Shown here: piece by piece, positions 34,221 to 45,150 of the stretch
Numbering within the stretch: the stretch's first letter is position 1
How the letters are laid out: each line of letters opens with the position of its first letter
Origin: Welwitschia mirabilis
Taxonomy: Eukaryota > Gnetophyta > Gnetopsida > Welwitschiales
Direction: 5' to 3'
Length of the DNA stretch: 51,153 nt
Assembly (NCBI GenBank): GCA_051453625.1
Contig: JBOZIK010000001.1
Coordinates: forward strand, 101,468,323-101,519,475
Notes under the pieces: model-generated
What the model saw: the letters and a program-made list of their open reading frames with translations, nothing else
Told to the model about the DNA's origin: nothing
Databases searched by the model: none
Made by a program: the position numbers and the translations under genes

Positions 34221-36465
34221 TTATAATACTATGTCTTTCTATCTAAATTAATCTAAAACCTTTTATACATTTACATAGTCTATAGTTTCATAACATTGGC
34301 CTATTCCCAAGGTTTTAATTATGTTATACATGTTATGTACATATGTTTTGATTGGTATTCACTTGTCTATTAATAATAGTAATCTCATCTATGGTTATTC
34401 AAGTTATTTTCTTAGGAAAAATATATAACTTTGGATTACTTCATACATCTTATCTTTAACTTGTTAAGTTCTATATTATGCACATTAATCTTTGAAATGG
34501 AAACTCAACTAGATTATGTAAGTAGAAGTGACAAAGAGGTATGGTAATAAGCACATAATAAAGGAGAGTAGAGTGGAAGAGATTATGTAACATCTTTAGA
34601 GGTACGTATCATAATTTGGAGTGAGATATTACTATATTGCAATATTTGATCTTATAATTTTTGATTAAATAATCTATTCTTATTTTTGTTTTGGTAAAAT
34701 TAAGGAGGTCGATAAGATATTTTGGCTTATGAAATTAAATGGTTTTGATCATTTTCAAGTATATTCAAATTCCTTTTCTAGCTTATAATACTATATCTTT
34801 CTATCTAAATTAATCTAAAATGTCTTGTATATTTACATAGTCTATAGTTACATAACATTGGCCTAATCCCAAGGTTTTATTTATGTTATACATGTTATGT
34901 ATATATATGTTTTGGTTGGTATTTACTTATCTATTAATAATAGTAATCTCATCTATAGTTCTTCCAATTATTTTCTTAAGATAAATATATAACATTGGAT
35001 TACTTCACATATTTTATCTTTAGCTTGTTAAATTCTATATTGTATACATTAATCTTTAAAATGGAAATTAAACTAGATTATATAAGTAGAAGTGTTAAAG
35101 AGGTATGGTGAGCATCACATAACAAAGGAGTGTAGAGTGGAAAAAAATTACATAACATCTTTAGAGATTAGTGTGATTATCTAGAGTGATAGATTACCAT
35201 GTTGCAATATTTGATCTTACAATTTGGATTAAATAATCTAAGCTTATTTTAGTTTTTATAAAATTAAGAAGGTTGATAAGATATGTTGGCTTATGAAATT
35301 ATATGTTTCAATAATCTATAAGTATATTCAACTAACTTTCAAGCTTATACTACTATATATTTCTATCTAAGTTAATCTAAAACCTCTTGTAAATTTATAT
35401 AGTCTATAGTTGCATAACATTTTCCTAACCCCAAGGTTTTATTTATGTTATGCATGTTATGTATATGTGTTTTGTTTGGTATTTACTTGTCTATTAAAAA
35501 TAGAAATCTCATCTATAGTCCTTCTAATTATTTTCTTAAGATAAATATATAACTTTGGATTACTTCACATATTTTATCTTTAACTTATTAAGTTCTATAT
35601 TATACACTTTAATCTTTGAAATGGAAATTCAACTAGATTATATAAGCAGAAGTGCCAAAGAGGTATGATGGAAAGAACATAACAAAGAAGTGTAAAGTGG
35701 AAGAGACTTACATAACATCTTTAGAGATTAGTATCATAATTTGAAGTGAGAGATTGTTATGTTGCAATATTTAATCTTACAATTTTGGATTAAATAATCT
35801 AGGCTTATTTTGGTTTTGTTCAAACTAAGGAGGTTGATAAGATATTTTTGGCTTATGAAATTAAATGGTTTCAACTATCTATAAGTTTACTCAACTAACT
35901 TTTCAATCTTATAATACTATATCTTTCTATCTAAGTTAATCTAAAACCTTTTGTATATTTATATAGTCTATAGTTACATAAAATTGGCCTAACCCCAAGG
36001 TTTTATCTATGTCATACATGTTATGTATATATGTTTTGGTTGGTATTCACTTATCCATTAATAATAGTAGTCTCATCTTTAGTTCTTCCAATTACTTTCT
36101 TAGCATAAATATATAACTTTGGATTAATTCATACATTTATCTTTGGCTTGTTAAGTTTTATATTGTACACACTAATCTTTGAAATGGAAATTAAACTAGA
36201 TTATATAAGTAGAAGTTCCAAAGAGGTATGGTAAGAAGCACATAACAAAGGAGTGTAGAGTTGAAGAGGCTTACATGATATATTTAGATGTGAATAACAT
36301 AATTTGTAGTGAGATATTGTTATGTTGTAATATTTGATCTTACAACTTTGGATTAAATAATCTAAGCTTATATTAGTTTTGGTCAAATTAAGGAGATTGA
36401 TAAGATATTTTAACTTATGAAATTAAATGGTTTCAACCATCTGTAAGTATATTCAACTATGTTTT
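34221..36465 (+). repeat. tandem array, four units of about 563 bp
   Basis: Units start at 34221, 34783, 35345 and 35909, each beginning TTATAATACTAT or a close variant after AGC or ATC. Internal landmarks recur in every unit in the same order: TTTCTATCTAA, ACATAGTCTATAG or its variant, CCCAAGGTTTTA, TATAACTTTGGATTA or its variant, GAGGTATGGT or its variant, and TTGATAAGATAT or its variant. The fourth unit loses similarity near 36460. It lies in the 3' part of the 16 kb element, about 430 bp before its right LTR. No open frame runs through it. Confidence 0.85.
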
Positions 36466-36897
36466 TAGAAGTTTTTATAAAAGCCGTTATGTAGCCTTTA
36501 TCTAACTTCTCATGAAAGATATGCTAGTTCATAACATTTTTCATAATCAAGTAAGTTTTATAACCTTAGAAAATGGGGAAGATTAAAAGTTTATTTATAG
36601 TAAAAAATTTTTTGTAAATTTTGAAATTGATATAAATATATATGTAATATAAATTTTAGAGAGAATATGCCAAGTAAACGTAGAGGAGGAAGAGAATTTC
36701 TAAGGGTTTTATAATTTCAAACATAAGAGATGATTGGTGTTATCATGAGGATTAATTAGCAAGACTTTAGATGACATTTTTAATAATTTATATGATGTTG
36801 AAGGATGATAATTTAAACTTTATAAGTGTAATGATTAGAAGAATATAAAATAGTTATATTATAGCTCAAGTTTCAAAGATGAAACCTCTTAAAGAGA
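36466..36897. other. spacer between tandem array and 3' LTR
   Basis: No gene or repeat recognised. It ends with CTCTTAAAGAGA, the purine-rich part of which is the likely polypurine tract. Confidence 0.4.
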
Positions 36898-37150
36898 TGG
36901 ATTAATATCACATCTAGAGTTTCAAGGTTCAAAGACTTAGCCTAAACATTTGATGAAACTTTTTTTTTTGTTGTTATAGAGTCCACAAGCTAAATTAGTT
37001 AATATAATTATTACTATTAGTAACATTTAGTTATATTATAAAAAATGCATGCTACAACTTTTTATGTTTAAGTCCTTTCCTTTGTAATAGTCATAATATT
37101 ATTTCTTATTGTAATTTTTTAGTAGTTAATCATGATTCTTTATGGCTAAT

Positions 37151-37338
37151 TTAGTGGTTAGAGAAGTGGTTATGTTAGTGATTACGTTAGTGGTTTCATT
37201 ATTATTTTCTTGTTTAATGGTTGTACTCTTCCTTTATGACTAAGTTAGTGGTTAGAGAAGTGGTTATGTTACTGCATAAGTTAGTGGTTACATTATTATT
37301 TTCTTGTTTAATGGTTGTACTCTTTCTTTATTTTAACA
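37151..37338 (+). repeat. 94-bp tandem duplication private to the right LTR
   Basis: TTAGTGGTTAGAGAAGTGG at 37151 recurs at 37245, and both units end with TTGTTTAATGGTTGTACTCT. The left LTR has this block once (about 23096-23175). Confidence 0.7.
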
Positions 37339-37554
37339 ATTTTTATTTCCTATTTTAATTGCATTATTATCTATTATGATATTATGCACTCAGTGTCCTA
37401 GTAAGGTAACAAAATCCTCACCATTTTCATCACTTTTTCACCTTCATCACTTCCACCACTTTTACCACTTCCATCATATCCACGACATTTGTTTTCCTCT
37501 TTTATAGTGGTGTCTCTTTTTTCTCTTGTATCTTTTCACATCCTTCATCATCTA

Positions 37555-37563
37555 CTATAAATA
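37555..37563 (+). promoter_or_regulatory. TATA box of the 16 kb element 3' LTR
   Basis: CTATAAATA followed by AAACCTTCTTCTTCTTCTC, as in the left LTR. Confidence 0.65.
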
Positions 37564-38799
37564 AAACCTTCTTCTTCTTCTCTTATTTCACATATTAAGA
37601 AATCCTTCATCATTGAATCTTGATGATTTTAACTTGAAGCTTTAAAGTCATTGAAACTTTAGGTCTCTAGAAGTTTTTAAATCTTTATCTTAAGTTCAAT
37701 ATGGCTTATGGTATTTCATTTTATTCTTGTATGGTTTTTGATTTATCTTATTTCTTATATGATTCTTAGTTTACTTGCATTTTCATTTCATTTTGTAACT
37801 ATTTAATTCTTAAGAGATTAATTGATATCTCACATATGAATTGATGCTTGTAAGTTATATTTATAAATTATACATCATGTATCATGATTTGTTTAGTATT
37901 CTTTCATCTCAATTCTTACCTATATTGACTTAAGCTTTATGACCTTTTGTTAACGTGTAATTGATATATGATAAATTGCTAAAAGTTTCTCCTAAAGAGT
38001 AAATGGAGTAAATGGTTTCCTCTAGATGATTTACAATAAATTACCTTTAGAGAGTAAAGGAAATAAACTGGTTCCCTTTAGATATGCGCATCTGAATTAC
38101 TGTAAATTACCTCTATAGAGTAAAGGGAATAAATGACCCTCCTTTGGATGACTGTAATTAGATAAATTAAAATTGTTATTTTAAATTACATTTGTAATTC
38201 ATTTGAGATTGTTAATAATACATCTTAAATTATTTGACATTATGTTTTTAGATTGTATTACTCACATTTGAGAATGCTATCTTATGCTTGGAATCTTGTA
38301 CCAAAACCTTATCATGGATCATACTAGGAACTGTAAAGGTTATCATTCTTATATCATTCTTGCATGTGTAAGACCTACTATAGAGATGGCCTTGGAATAA
38401 AAGAGCTAATGCAATTTGAATTAAGATCTATTTTTGTACTTATTGTTTAGATTCATGTAGTTGAAGGACTTGGATGTCCTAAGTAATTTGTAATAATTTT
38501 ATAAATAGAGATTTATACACATATTTACTTTTAAGGATATGTATATACTTTTATAATTATCTTTTCTATCTTGAAATATTTTGAATATTTAATTATTTAT
38601 AATACAAAAGTTATATTTACAAATTATGATATTTTTGTCCTTTGAATTTCTTCATAAATTGTTATTATCAATTGTAGTAGATCATTTTCTTAGTATTTAA
38701 TTACAAAGTTTTAAAATTAGAGATTTGTTTATTCATCATTTTTTCAAAGAATTGAGATATAATGTAGAAGGATATTTATCATAAAATTTGTATGTTACA

Positions 38800-39260
38800 C
38801 TTGTCTATGATTGGATTAAAGGACTTCATAAAGAAACCTATAATTCTTTCTTACTTAAAACTATGTTTTAGGCATCTAATAAGTAGATCATTAAATGTTT
38901 TTAATGTGTAAAAGAGGTTTTACTATTCTTTTTTTAGAAGATAATGATCTCTCATCTAATGGTATTGGTCTTTTAACTAAAAATGAATTTTTGAATGAAA
39001 TCTTGGTTAAGTTCAGATCACGTAGTAATAGAAATAACTTTTACAATGTATAACCAAGATTTTCCCTTCTCTTTAAGGAAAAATAAGAATAATTTATCCT
39101 AAATGCATTAGATGTATTAAATCTTTGATGGGTTTTATAAACCACACACTCAAACTCATTAAGATGTTGGTAAGGATCCTCAAACCCAAAATCATGAAAA
39201 AGTAAAAGAAGTTGAATAATTGCTAGTTTAAAGTTAATTCTATTAGCACTAGAAGTTTGA
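38800..39260 (-). pseudogene. gypsy gag, N-terminal half, minus strand (split by insertion)
   Basis: Reading leftwards from about 39260 the frame shows I-N-F-K-L, then F-H-D-F-G-F-E-D-P-Y-Q-H-L-N-E-F-E, the start of a gypsy capsid. It goes on with F-S-L-K-like, L-N-Q-D-F-I-Q-K-F, and finally F-N-D-L-L-I-R-C-L-K-H-S-F and F-F-M-K-S-F-N-P-I-I-D-K at the very edge of the 16 kb element. The next part of the capsid (M-M-C-I-G-S-F-L) is at 22847. Stops and small indels are present. Confidence 0.75.
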
Positions 39261-40900
39261 ATAATATATTAGGGCATACTTAGAAATTATAACTAAAGAT
39301 ATTCTTTTAAATTTCATGTAGGTTTTGTGAGATTATTATGTCCTTCAACTTTAGAAGTTTGAGAAACTTATGTATTATTTTAGTTTTCTTAAGGTCTTTC
39401 ATGTGAATGACCTCTAAAATTATACTCATGACCTAATTTATGATCTATATAGGACTTGATAAGGATTTGGTATAATGTACTATTAAGTGTTCATTGTTAG
39501 TTTATAAAATATAAGAAAATAGTTAGAAAAAGTTATATTTTTGGATTCACATGATACATGAAAAAATTTAAGTTATGAAAATGTTTGATTAACTAAAGAT
39601 GAAGGACTTTAATGTGAGAAGTTGATGATACTAATGTGAGAAGATGATGGTGCCAATGGTTTAGCATGAACTAGTTAGTAAAAAATTAAAACATATCTCT
39701 CAAGCTGACTATTAATTTAAGAAAATAGATCATTTTAATTGATTAATATAGGAGAATTGAATGTAGATATCGAGAAAGACAAATTAAAAAATGAAAAAAT
39801 ACAATGCAATGAAATAAGGGAAATAAAAGTATATGAATGAAAAATTCATGTAATAAAGCACTTCTATAATATATTACTAAAAATGACCTACTTCATACCT
39901 ACTAAATAAGTGATCATGTAAGTATACTAAACTATAGTTAAACAAGATGAGAACATAACATCACTCTTCCACAAGGATACACATGCGNNNNNNNNNNNNN
40001 NNNNNNNNNNNNNNNNNNNNNNNNNNNNNNNNNNNNNNNNNNNNNNNNNNNNNNNNNNNNNNNNNNNNNNNNNNNNNNNNNNNNNNNNNNNNNNNNNNNN
40101 NNNNNNNNNNNNNNNNNNNNNNNNNNNNNNNNNNNNNNNNNNNNNNNNNNNNNNNNNNNNNNNNNNNNNNNNNNNNNNNNNNNNNNNNNNNNNNNNNNNN
40201 NNNNNNNNNNNNNNNNNNNNNNNNNNNNNNNNNNNNNNNNNNNNNNNNNNNNNNNNNNNNNNNNNNNNNNNNNNNNNNNNNNNNNNNNNNNNNNNNNNNN
40301 NNNNNNNNNNNNNNNNNNNNNNNNNNNNNNNNNNNNNNNNNNNNNNNNNNNNNNNNNNNNNNNNNNNNNNNNNNNNNNNNNNNNNNNNNNNNNNNNNNNN
40401 NNNNNNNNNNNNNNNNNNNNNNACTTAATATGCATAACATAATTAATTATAATTTATAATAAAAATAAAAAAACAAAACCAAAATTTTGAGAATTTAAAT
40501 TGATTTATGATTGATGTACTAAGGAAATAGAAGTGCTCCAAGGTTCTAGCTAATTCATCTAATGTTGCACCTTCACTCCAATGATTTCTATATTCTTGAA
40601 ACATAACTAAAATCATCAATTCATCAAGGCTTAGATATGAAGGTATATATCATCTATCACATGAGTGTTAATGAGTTATTTAATTCCCTTTGATCCTTCC
40701 TATTCCTTCATAGGCATGAAAAGTATGAATGAATGTGTATAAGATCCATTAAATGACAACAACTACAAATCATATAATTAACCTCAAATAACCTACTGGG
40801 TAATAAAAGAACTTGATAATAAAGTAGTTTTACCTAAAGATTATTAATATCAATTTAATGTGCATTAATAATAAAATAATGGATGACTACCTAAGAACTA
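39261..40900 (-). other. probable leader of the minus-strand gypsy element
   Basis: Lies between the split gag and a likely 5' LTR to the right, with a 435-base gap at 39988-40422. A short minus-strand frame near 40530-40610 reads N-H-W-S-E-G-A-T-L-D-E-L, but it has no known domain and is short. A 74-bp tandem duplication starts at 40833. Confidence 0.4.
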
Positions 40901-40950
40901 GAATCACCTAAAGATTGCTAATATGAAATGAATGTGCATTAACAATGGAG
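40833..40950. repeat. tandem duplication, period 74
   Basis: CCTAAAGATTATTAATATC at 40833 recurs as CCTAAAGATTGCTAATATG at 40907, both followed by AATGTGCATTAA. Confidence 0.55.
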
Positions 40951-41441
40951 AACTAAAATCTAATCCTTGTATTAAAACTAAGAATATACTTTACATCAAT
41001 GGAGGGGAATGAAGTGAGTGGACTTCTCAACTAGCCTTAGAAAAATTATTTCTTAAGAAAGGTAATTAGAATTTCATGACATCTTCGTGCTCTAAGTATT
41101 CCCATCAAATTTTTCTAACTAAAAGATTTATTGCAATGGAGACTCGAGGCTCTTTTATAAATGAGAAAAGGCTCAAAGAGCTATAACATAATGTGTTAGA
41201 TGGATGATTAAGGGAAATTAAATTAGGATGATTGATTAAACAGGAACTTACAAATTTTGGAATATAGCTTTAAAGGAGGATTCTTTGTCTTCTAATGTAA
41301 AAAATATGATGACATATCCCTTGAATGATGATGATGCTAATAATGGATGCCATGTCAATTGTTTTTCATGTGATTATCCTCATTGCTACTACATGTTATT
41401 ATTATGTGTATTTTTACACTTCTACCATGTATCATCAGGTT
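40950..41441 (-). repeat. probable minus-strand LTR with promoter
   Basis: On the minus strand the sequence from 41441 begins TGATGATACATGG. About 280 bp on it has TTATAAAAGAGCC (TATA box, 41151-41160), followed by TTGCAATAAATC, which holds an AATAAA signal. Its place right of the minus-strand gag makes it a candidate 5' LTR of that element, but the LTR at 18240-19296 is not similar, so the pair is not proved. Confidence 0.4.
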
Positions 41442-42494
41442 TGAATATTAATTCTTAATCAGCTTCTAACTTAGCCAATGGGTGTAAAATAATGAATTCC
41501 CTAAATAGATGTAGGAATGTGATTTTTAATAGTTTTTAACTCAAAATGCTAGAGGCACCCATGGATCTAGATAGCAATACTAGTGTTTTATGTTAGAATA
41601 ACTTCAATTCATGCAATGTATTCAAAAAAGTAGCATTAAACCTAAAATGTTATAGGAAAATTAAGAAACTTAATAAAAAAGGATAAAAGACATCATTTGA
41701 TGATAAAATAATGAATTAAATATCTTTTCGTATGAAAAATTGATTAGTCATACTTATTTGTAATGTTAATTTTTGTATGTAAACACACCTCCTAATTAGA
41801 CATTTTCTAGTCTCTTAGTGAAAAATTGATAAAGAAATGATAAACATGGAAAAGTTTTTTAAGTAAAATGTTCAATTATGAAATTAATATAACATTTTTA
41901 AAAATTTCTAATCAATAAGGTATCAAAATCAAAAACATTCTATAAAAATAGATATCATACCTCCTAACCAAAATTAAACTTTGTTCTTTAAGTTGAAAAG
42001 ATAGAAAATTTAATACAAAGCTTTTAAAAAAAAGTTAATTACATTACATGGTATTTATACAAAAGGCTAGAATGATTTTGATATAAGTATTTAGGGAAGA
42101 CTAAAATGCAATCTTAGGGAGAATCAAACAAGAAACCTAATACAAATTACATCATTCTCAAGTTTAAAAGATGGAATACCTAACTTAATAATAACATTTA
42201 TTGAAAATTTTGTAAATTTTATTCTAAATTTAAATGCATTATATTGCCAAAAAAAAATCTTAAGTAAACCTATAAGCAATAAAAAATTAGTTAAGAAAAA
42301 TTTCAAATACACAAGTTAAAGAAAGTAAATACAAAAGTATCTTCAAATCCCACCTCTTTCTTTCCAATTTTTACCTTGTCCATAGTCACACTTTATTCCT
42401 TGTTTTTTTAAGTATTTAGACCAAATTAGGTATCTATTATCATGATATATCTTTCCAACATAATTAAACATATTATTATATTGAGGAGTCAGTT

Positions 42495-42600
42495 CTACAT
42501 TGCTAGCGAGTGTTTATAGCCCTAATGCAGTTAAACATGTTACAAAATAAATCATTAGAGCTACATTACCAATGAGTTTTTATATCATTAATGCAGTTAA
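42495..42600. repeat. tandem duplication, period 66
   Basis: CTACATTGCTAGCGAGTG at 42495 recurs as CTACATTACCAATGAGTT at 42561; both units end TAATGCAGTTAA. Confidence 0.6.
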
Positions 42601-43651
42601 CTAAACCCAATTTTTAACTAATAAATAGATAATGTACATTTTTGAGTAGGAGATATTTCATTTTATTTTAATAATTCTTCTCATATTTAATAAATTTTAA
42701 TGTAGAGGAAGTTACCATAAATTTATTAACCTAATCAAGAAAAATCTTATCTTCATAAAATGCTTTGAAAATATGAAACATGGTACAACAATAGATTCTA
42801 TTTTAGTTCAACCAAAATTTTCTAATTAGGAGACCTTAAGTAAAACTAACCTTAATAAATTAACTTAAAAATAAGAAAATCATTTTCTTGGAAAGATACA
42901 AGTAAATGTAAATTCTACCTAATTTGTAATGACAATATGATCACTTATTATTAGTTTATTCATTAGGGTTTATCAACCATGATCATCTAACCTTAAAAAC
43001 TCATAGATGGATGGAAGGAAAGGACGATTAGTAAACTTTATTAGATAATGATAAAGTGCAAGATATGTAGGGTGAGGTTTAAGGTGATGATCATTTATAT
43101 CATGTCATGGGTAATATTTGGAATTTCTTAGATGAAAATGTTTAAGACAATGGTTGTACAGGTGATAGTGCTTAGGAGGTTTAAGGTGAAAAAGGGCATC
43201 AAGCCCATATGTTTTTAACGTTTTTGTCTTTTTAAACATAAATCTATCCTAAAAAGAAAAATATACTCTAGAATAAAAATCTAATCTAAAATCACATAAA
43301 GAAACTAAAATTTTAAAAGGAATTTTTTAAGATAGTGCATGTGTGGAGGCTCAAGATTATAATGAATGAAAGGATTAGATAATGAGTCAAATTTTTGTCA
43401 AGCAATAAATAATCCTTATACATCTTTATACATGAATCCATAAAAATTGAAAGAACATCAACACTAGTAGTAAGATTTATGCGTTTAAAATAAAAAATTA
43501 TCCATCCTTTGGTCCCTTTTTTGTTTACTAAACAACTCATTTAAGGCATTATTTTGAGATAAAGATGACTTGGAGATGACTTGAAAAATTGAATATTCAT
43601 TAAGAGGTTTATCATGAAGTAGTTCTGTAAAGTCCACATTTTACAATTTAA

Positions 43652-43790
43652 AACTTCAAACTTTGCTTTAATTCCAAAATGTAAATTCCATTGTTTTATA
43701 ACTCAAACTTCAAATATTAGTGTAATATCAAAATAAAAAGTTTGCCTTTCACTCCTAAAACCTTCATATGTTGCTTTAATATCAAAATGT
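43652..43790. repeat. degenerate triple repeat, period about 53
   Basis: Three units around 43652, 43705 and 43758, each with AACTTCA or AACCTTCA followed by a TTTAAT or GTAAT stretch and TCAAAAT or CCAAAAT. Confidence 0.5.
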
Positions 43791-44739
43791 AACATACATA
43801 TTTTTTTAATTTAAAGCTTAAAAATAATGAACGGATAAATATTAATATGGTATTAAAGACTAATAACCAAGCTTATGCACAGCTTTAAAACTATTTCTAT
43901 TTGAAATTTAATTAAGTGAAGCTAGGCAGTAGAATTTTTATAGTCATAATAGCCTACTTTGCATTTAGTGCACCAAATAATAATAGCAATAAAAAAATAT
44001 TTTAAAAAAAGGGAAAATAAAAGAGTGTCTATAACTAAAAACACCTAGTGTTTACCTAAAGGAGATGGATTGATCTCAGATTTATAAAAATGCCATTAAA
44101 AAGTTATGTTTTAATCTATTTTTACATAAGAAACTAAGTATTGGGGCTAAGTTACACTTCAAAAGTAGTCAAATTTGGAAATAATGGAATTGCAATTAGG
44201 CTTAGTATAAGATGATTCAACCAAAGAATGTCATAAGTAGGAAAGCATAAGAAAACACACTAATCAAGCACATGAATAGAAAAGAATTCACATTTAAATT
44301 TTGGTATAATCTCTTTAATGAATTTTCTATTTTTGTTATGTAAAAACAAAAATTAACAATGCAATTATTCTAATGATGAAATGCAAAAATGGATGAGAAA
44401 TGAAGATGGAAGCCTATGATAACCAATTTCTGAATTGTTATCATCTAAACTCAACCCTTATGACTAGTATTTAAATTAGAATTAATCTAAATAATATCAT
44501 GAATCAAACATAACATAAGCCATAAGATAAATAAGATGAATTAAAAAAGAAAGACATTTTATTGAATAAATTAAATGTCTTACAAATAGCTTAGTAAGGT
44601 AATGATTTCTTAATGATAGAAACATAATCTAATCACCAAGAATTATCTCTTCTATGCTAAAATGGACCCTTAACTTCCTGGATTCTTTTGTTACTAATTC
44701 TCAAATGCCAAAAAGTTGATTAAATAATATCAAATGGGG

Positions 44740-44748
44740 GTTTATATA
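44740..44748 (-). promoter_or_regulatory. TATA box of LTR D
   Basis: TATATAAAC on the minus strand, about 107 bp downstream of the nearer palindrome. Confidence 0.45.
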
Positions 44749-44854
44749 ATTTTCCTAAGTTGGTTACAGGTTAGGAAGATCGGTATAGATGAAGAGGCAT
44801 TATTAGATGTAAACTAAACCTTAATTAACTCAGTTAGGAAGCAATTACGATACT

Positions 44855-44893
44855 ATCATGTTACTATTATCATTGGGATGACATATGATATGA
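44855..44893 (-). repeat. 38-bp palindrome, LTR D copy nearer the TATA box
   Basis: On the minus strand it has ATATGTCATCCCAATGATAA as core and ends ACATGAT. The inner arm is close to that of 14525. Confidence 0.55.
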
Positions 44894-44969
44894 CACCCCT
44901 TCATCATCTGATCATAGACCATCATGTTAAGAGATCTTTGGGATTTGACTTTAAAGTTTAATGGTTGTT

Positions 44970-45007
44970 TTGTCCCCTATATCATGTAAATGACAAAGGA
45001 TNNNNNN
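44970..45007. repeat. 38-bp palindrome at gap edge, second copy in LTR D
   Basis: Reads TTTGTCCCCTATATCATG then TAAATGACAAAGGAT before the gap starts at 45002. A near-identical full copy is at 45113-45150 on the other side of the gap. Confidence 0.5.
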
Positions 45008-45112
45008 NNNNNNNNNNNNNNNNNNNNNNNNNNNNNNNNNNNNNNNNNNNNNNNNNNNNNNNNNNNNNNNNNNNNNNNNNNNNNNNNNNNNNNNNNNNNN
45101 NTTAATGGTTGT

Positions 45113-45150
45113 TTTGTCCCCTATATCATGTAAATGATAAAGGATATGAT
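45113..45150. repeat. 38-bp palindrome, right of the gap
   Basis: TTTGTCC at the left and GGATATGAT at the right, inner arms ATATCAT and ATGATAA. It is probably the same locus as the copy at 44970, present twice because of the gap. Confidence 0.55.

Larger units (their letters stand above)
22848..38799 (+). mobile_element. 16 kb LTR element without recognisable pol, hosting a copia insertion
   Basis: Two LTRs of about 1.8-1.9 kb in the same orientation flank a 12.3 kb interior that includes a 4.75 kb copia element. A tRNA-Met-type primer site follows the left LTR, and AAAGAGA stands directly before the right LTR. I see no gag, protease, RT or integrase in the interior apart from the copia element, so this resembles a large non-autonomous LTR element (LARD type). 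It splits a minus-strand gypsy gag, which fixes its outer edges to within a few bases. A 5-bp target duplication could not be made out (TCATA before, CTTGT after). Confidence 0.75.
36898..38799 (+). repeat. 3' LTR of the 16 kb element
   Basis: Starts TGGATTAATATCAC and ends TATGTTACA; matches 22848-24640. It is about 110 bp longer, mainly through the duplication at 37151-37338. The CCACCA-type tract, TATA box and triple short repeat are all in the same order. Confidence 0.8.
41442..44400. other. AT-rich stretch, no gene seen
   Basis: I recognise no coding domain. Two short tandem repeats (42495-42600 and 43652-43790) are the only structure found. Confidence 0.5.

Noticed and set aside
34221-36465. 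Tandem array considered as a CRISPR-like or gene-bearing array
   Set aside because: Units are about 563 bp, contiguous, without spacers, and without an open frame.
22843-38804. TCATA/CTTGT as target duplication of the 16 kb element
   Set aside because: The two 5-mers do not match; the boundaries rest on LTR alignment and the split gag instead.
40530-40610. Minus-strand piece N-H-W-S-E-G-A-T-L-D-E-L as a host gene exon
   Set aside because: Short, without splice evidence or known domain, and placed in the likely leader of a gypsy element.
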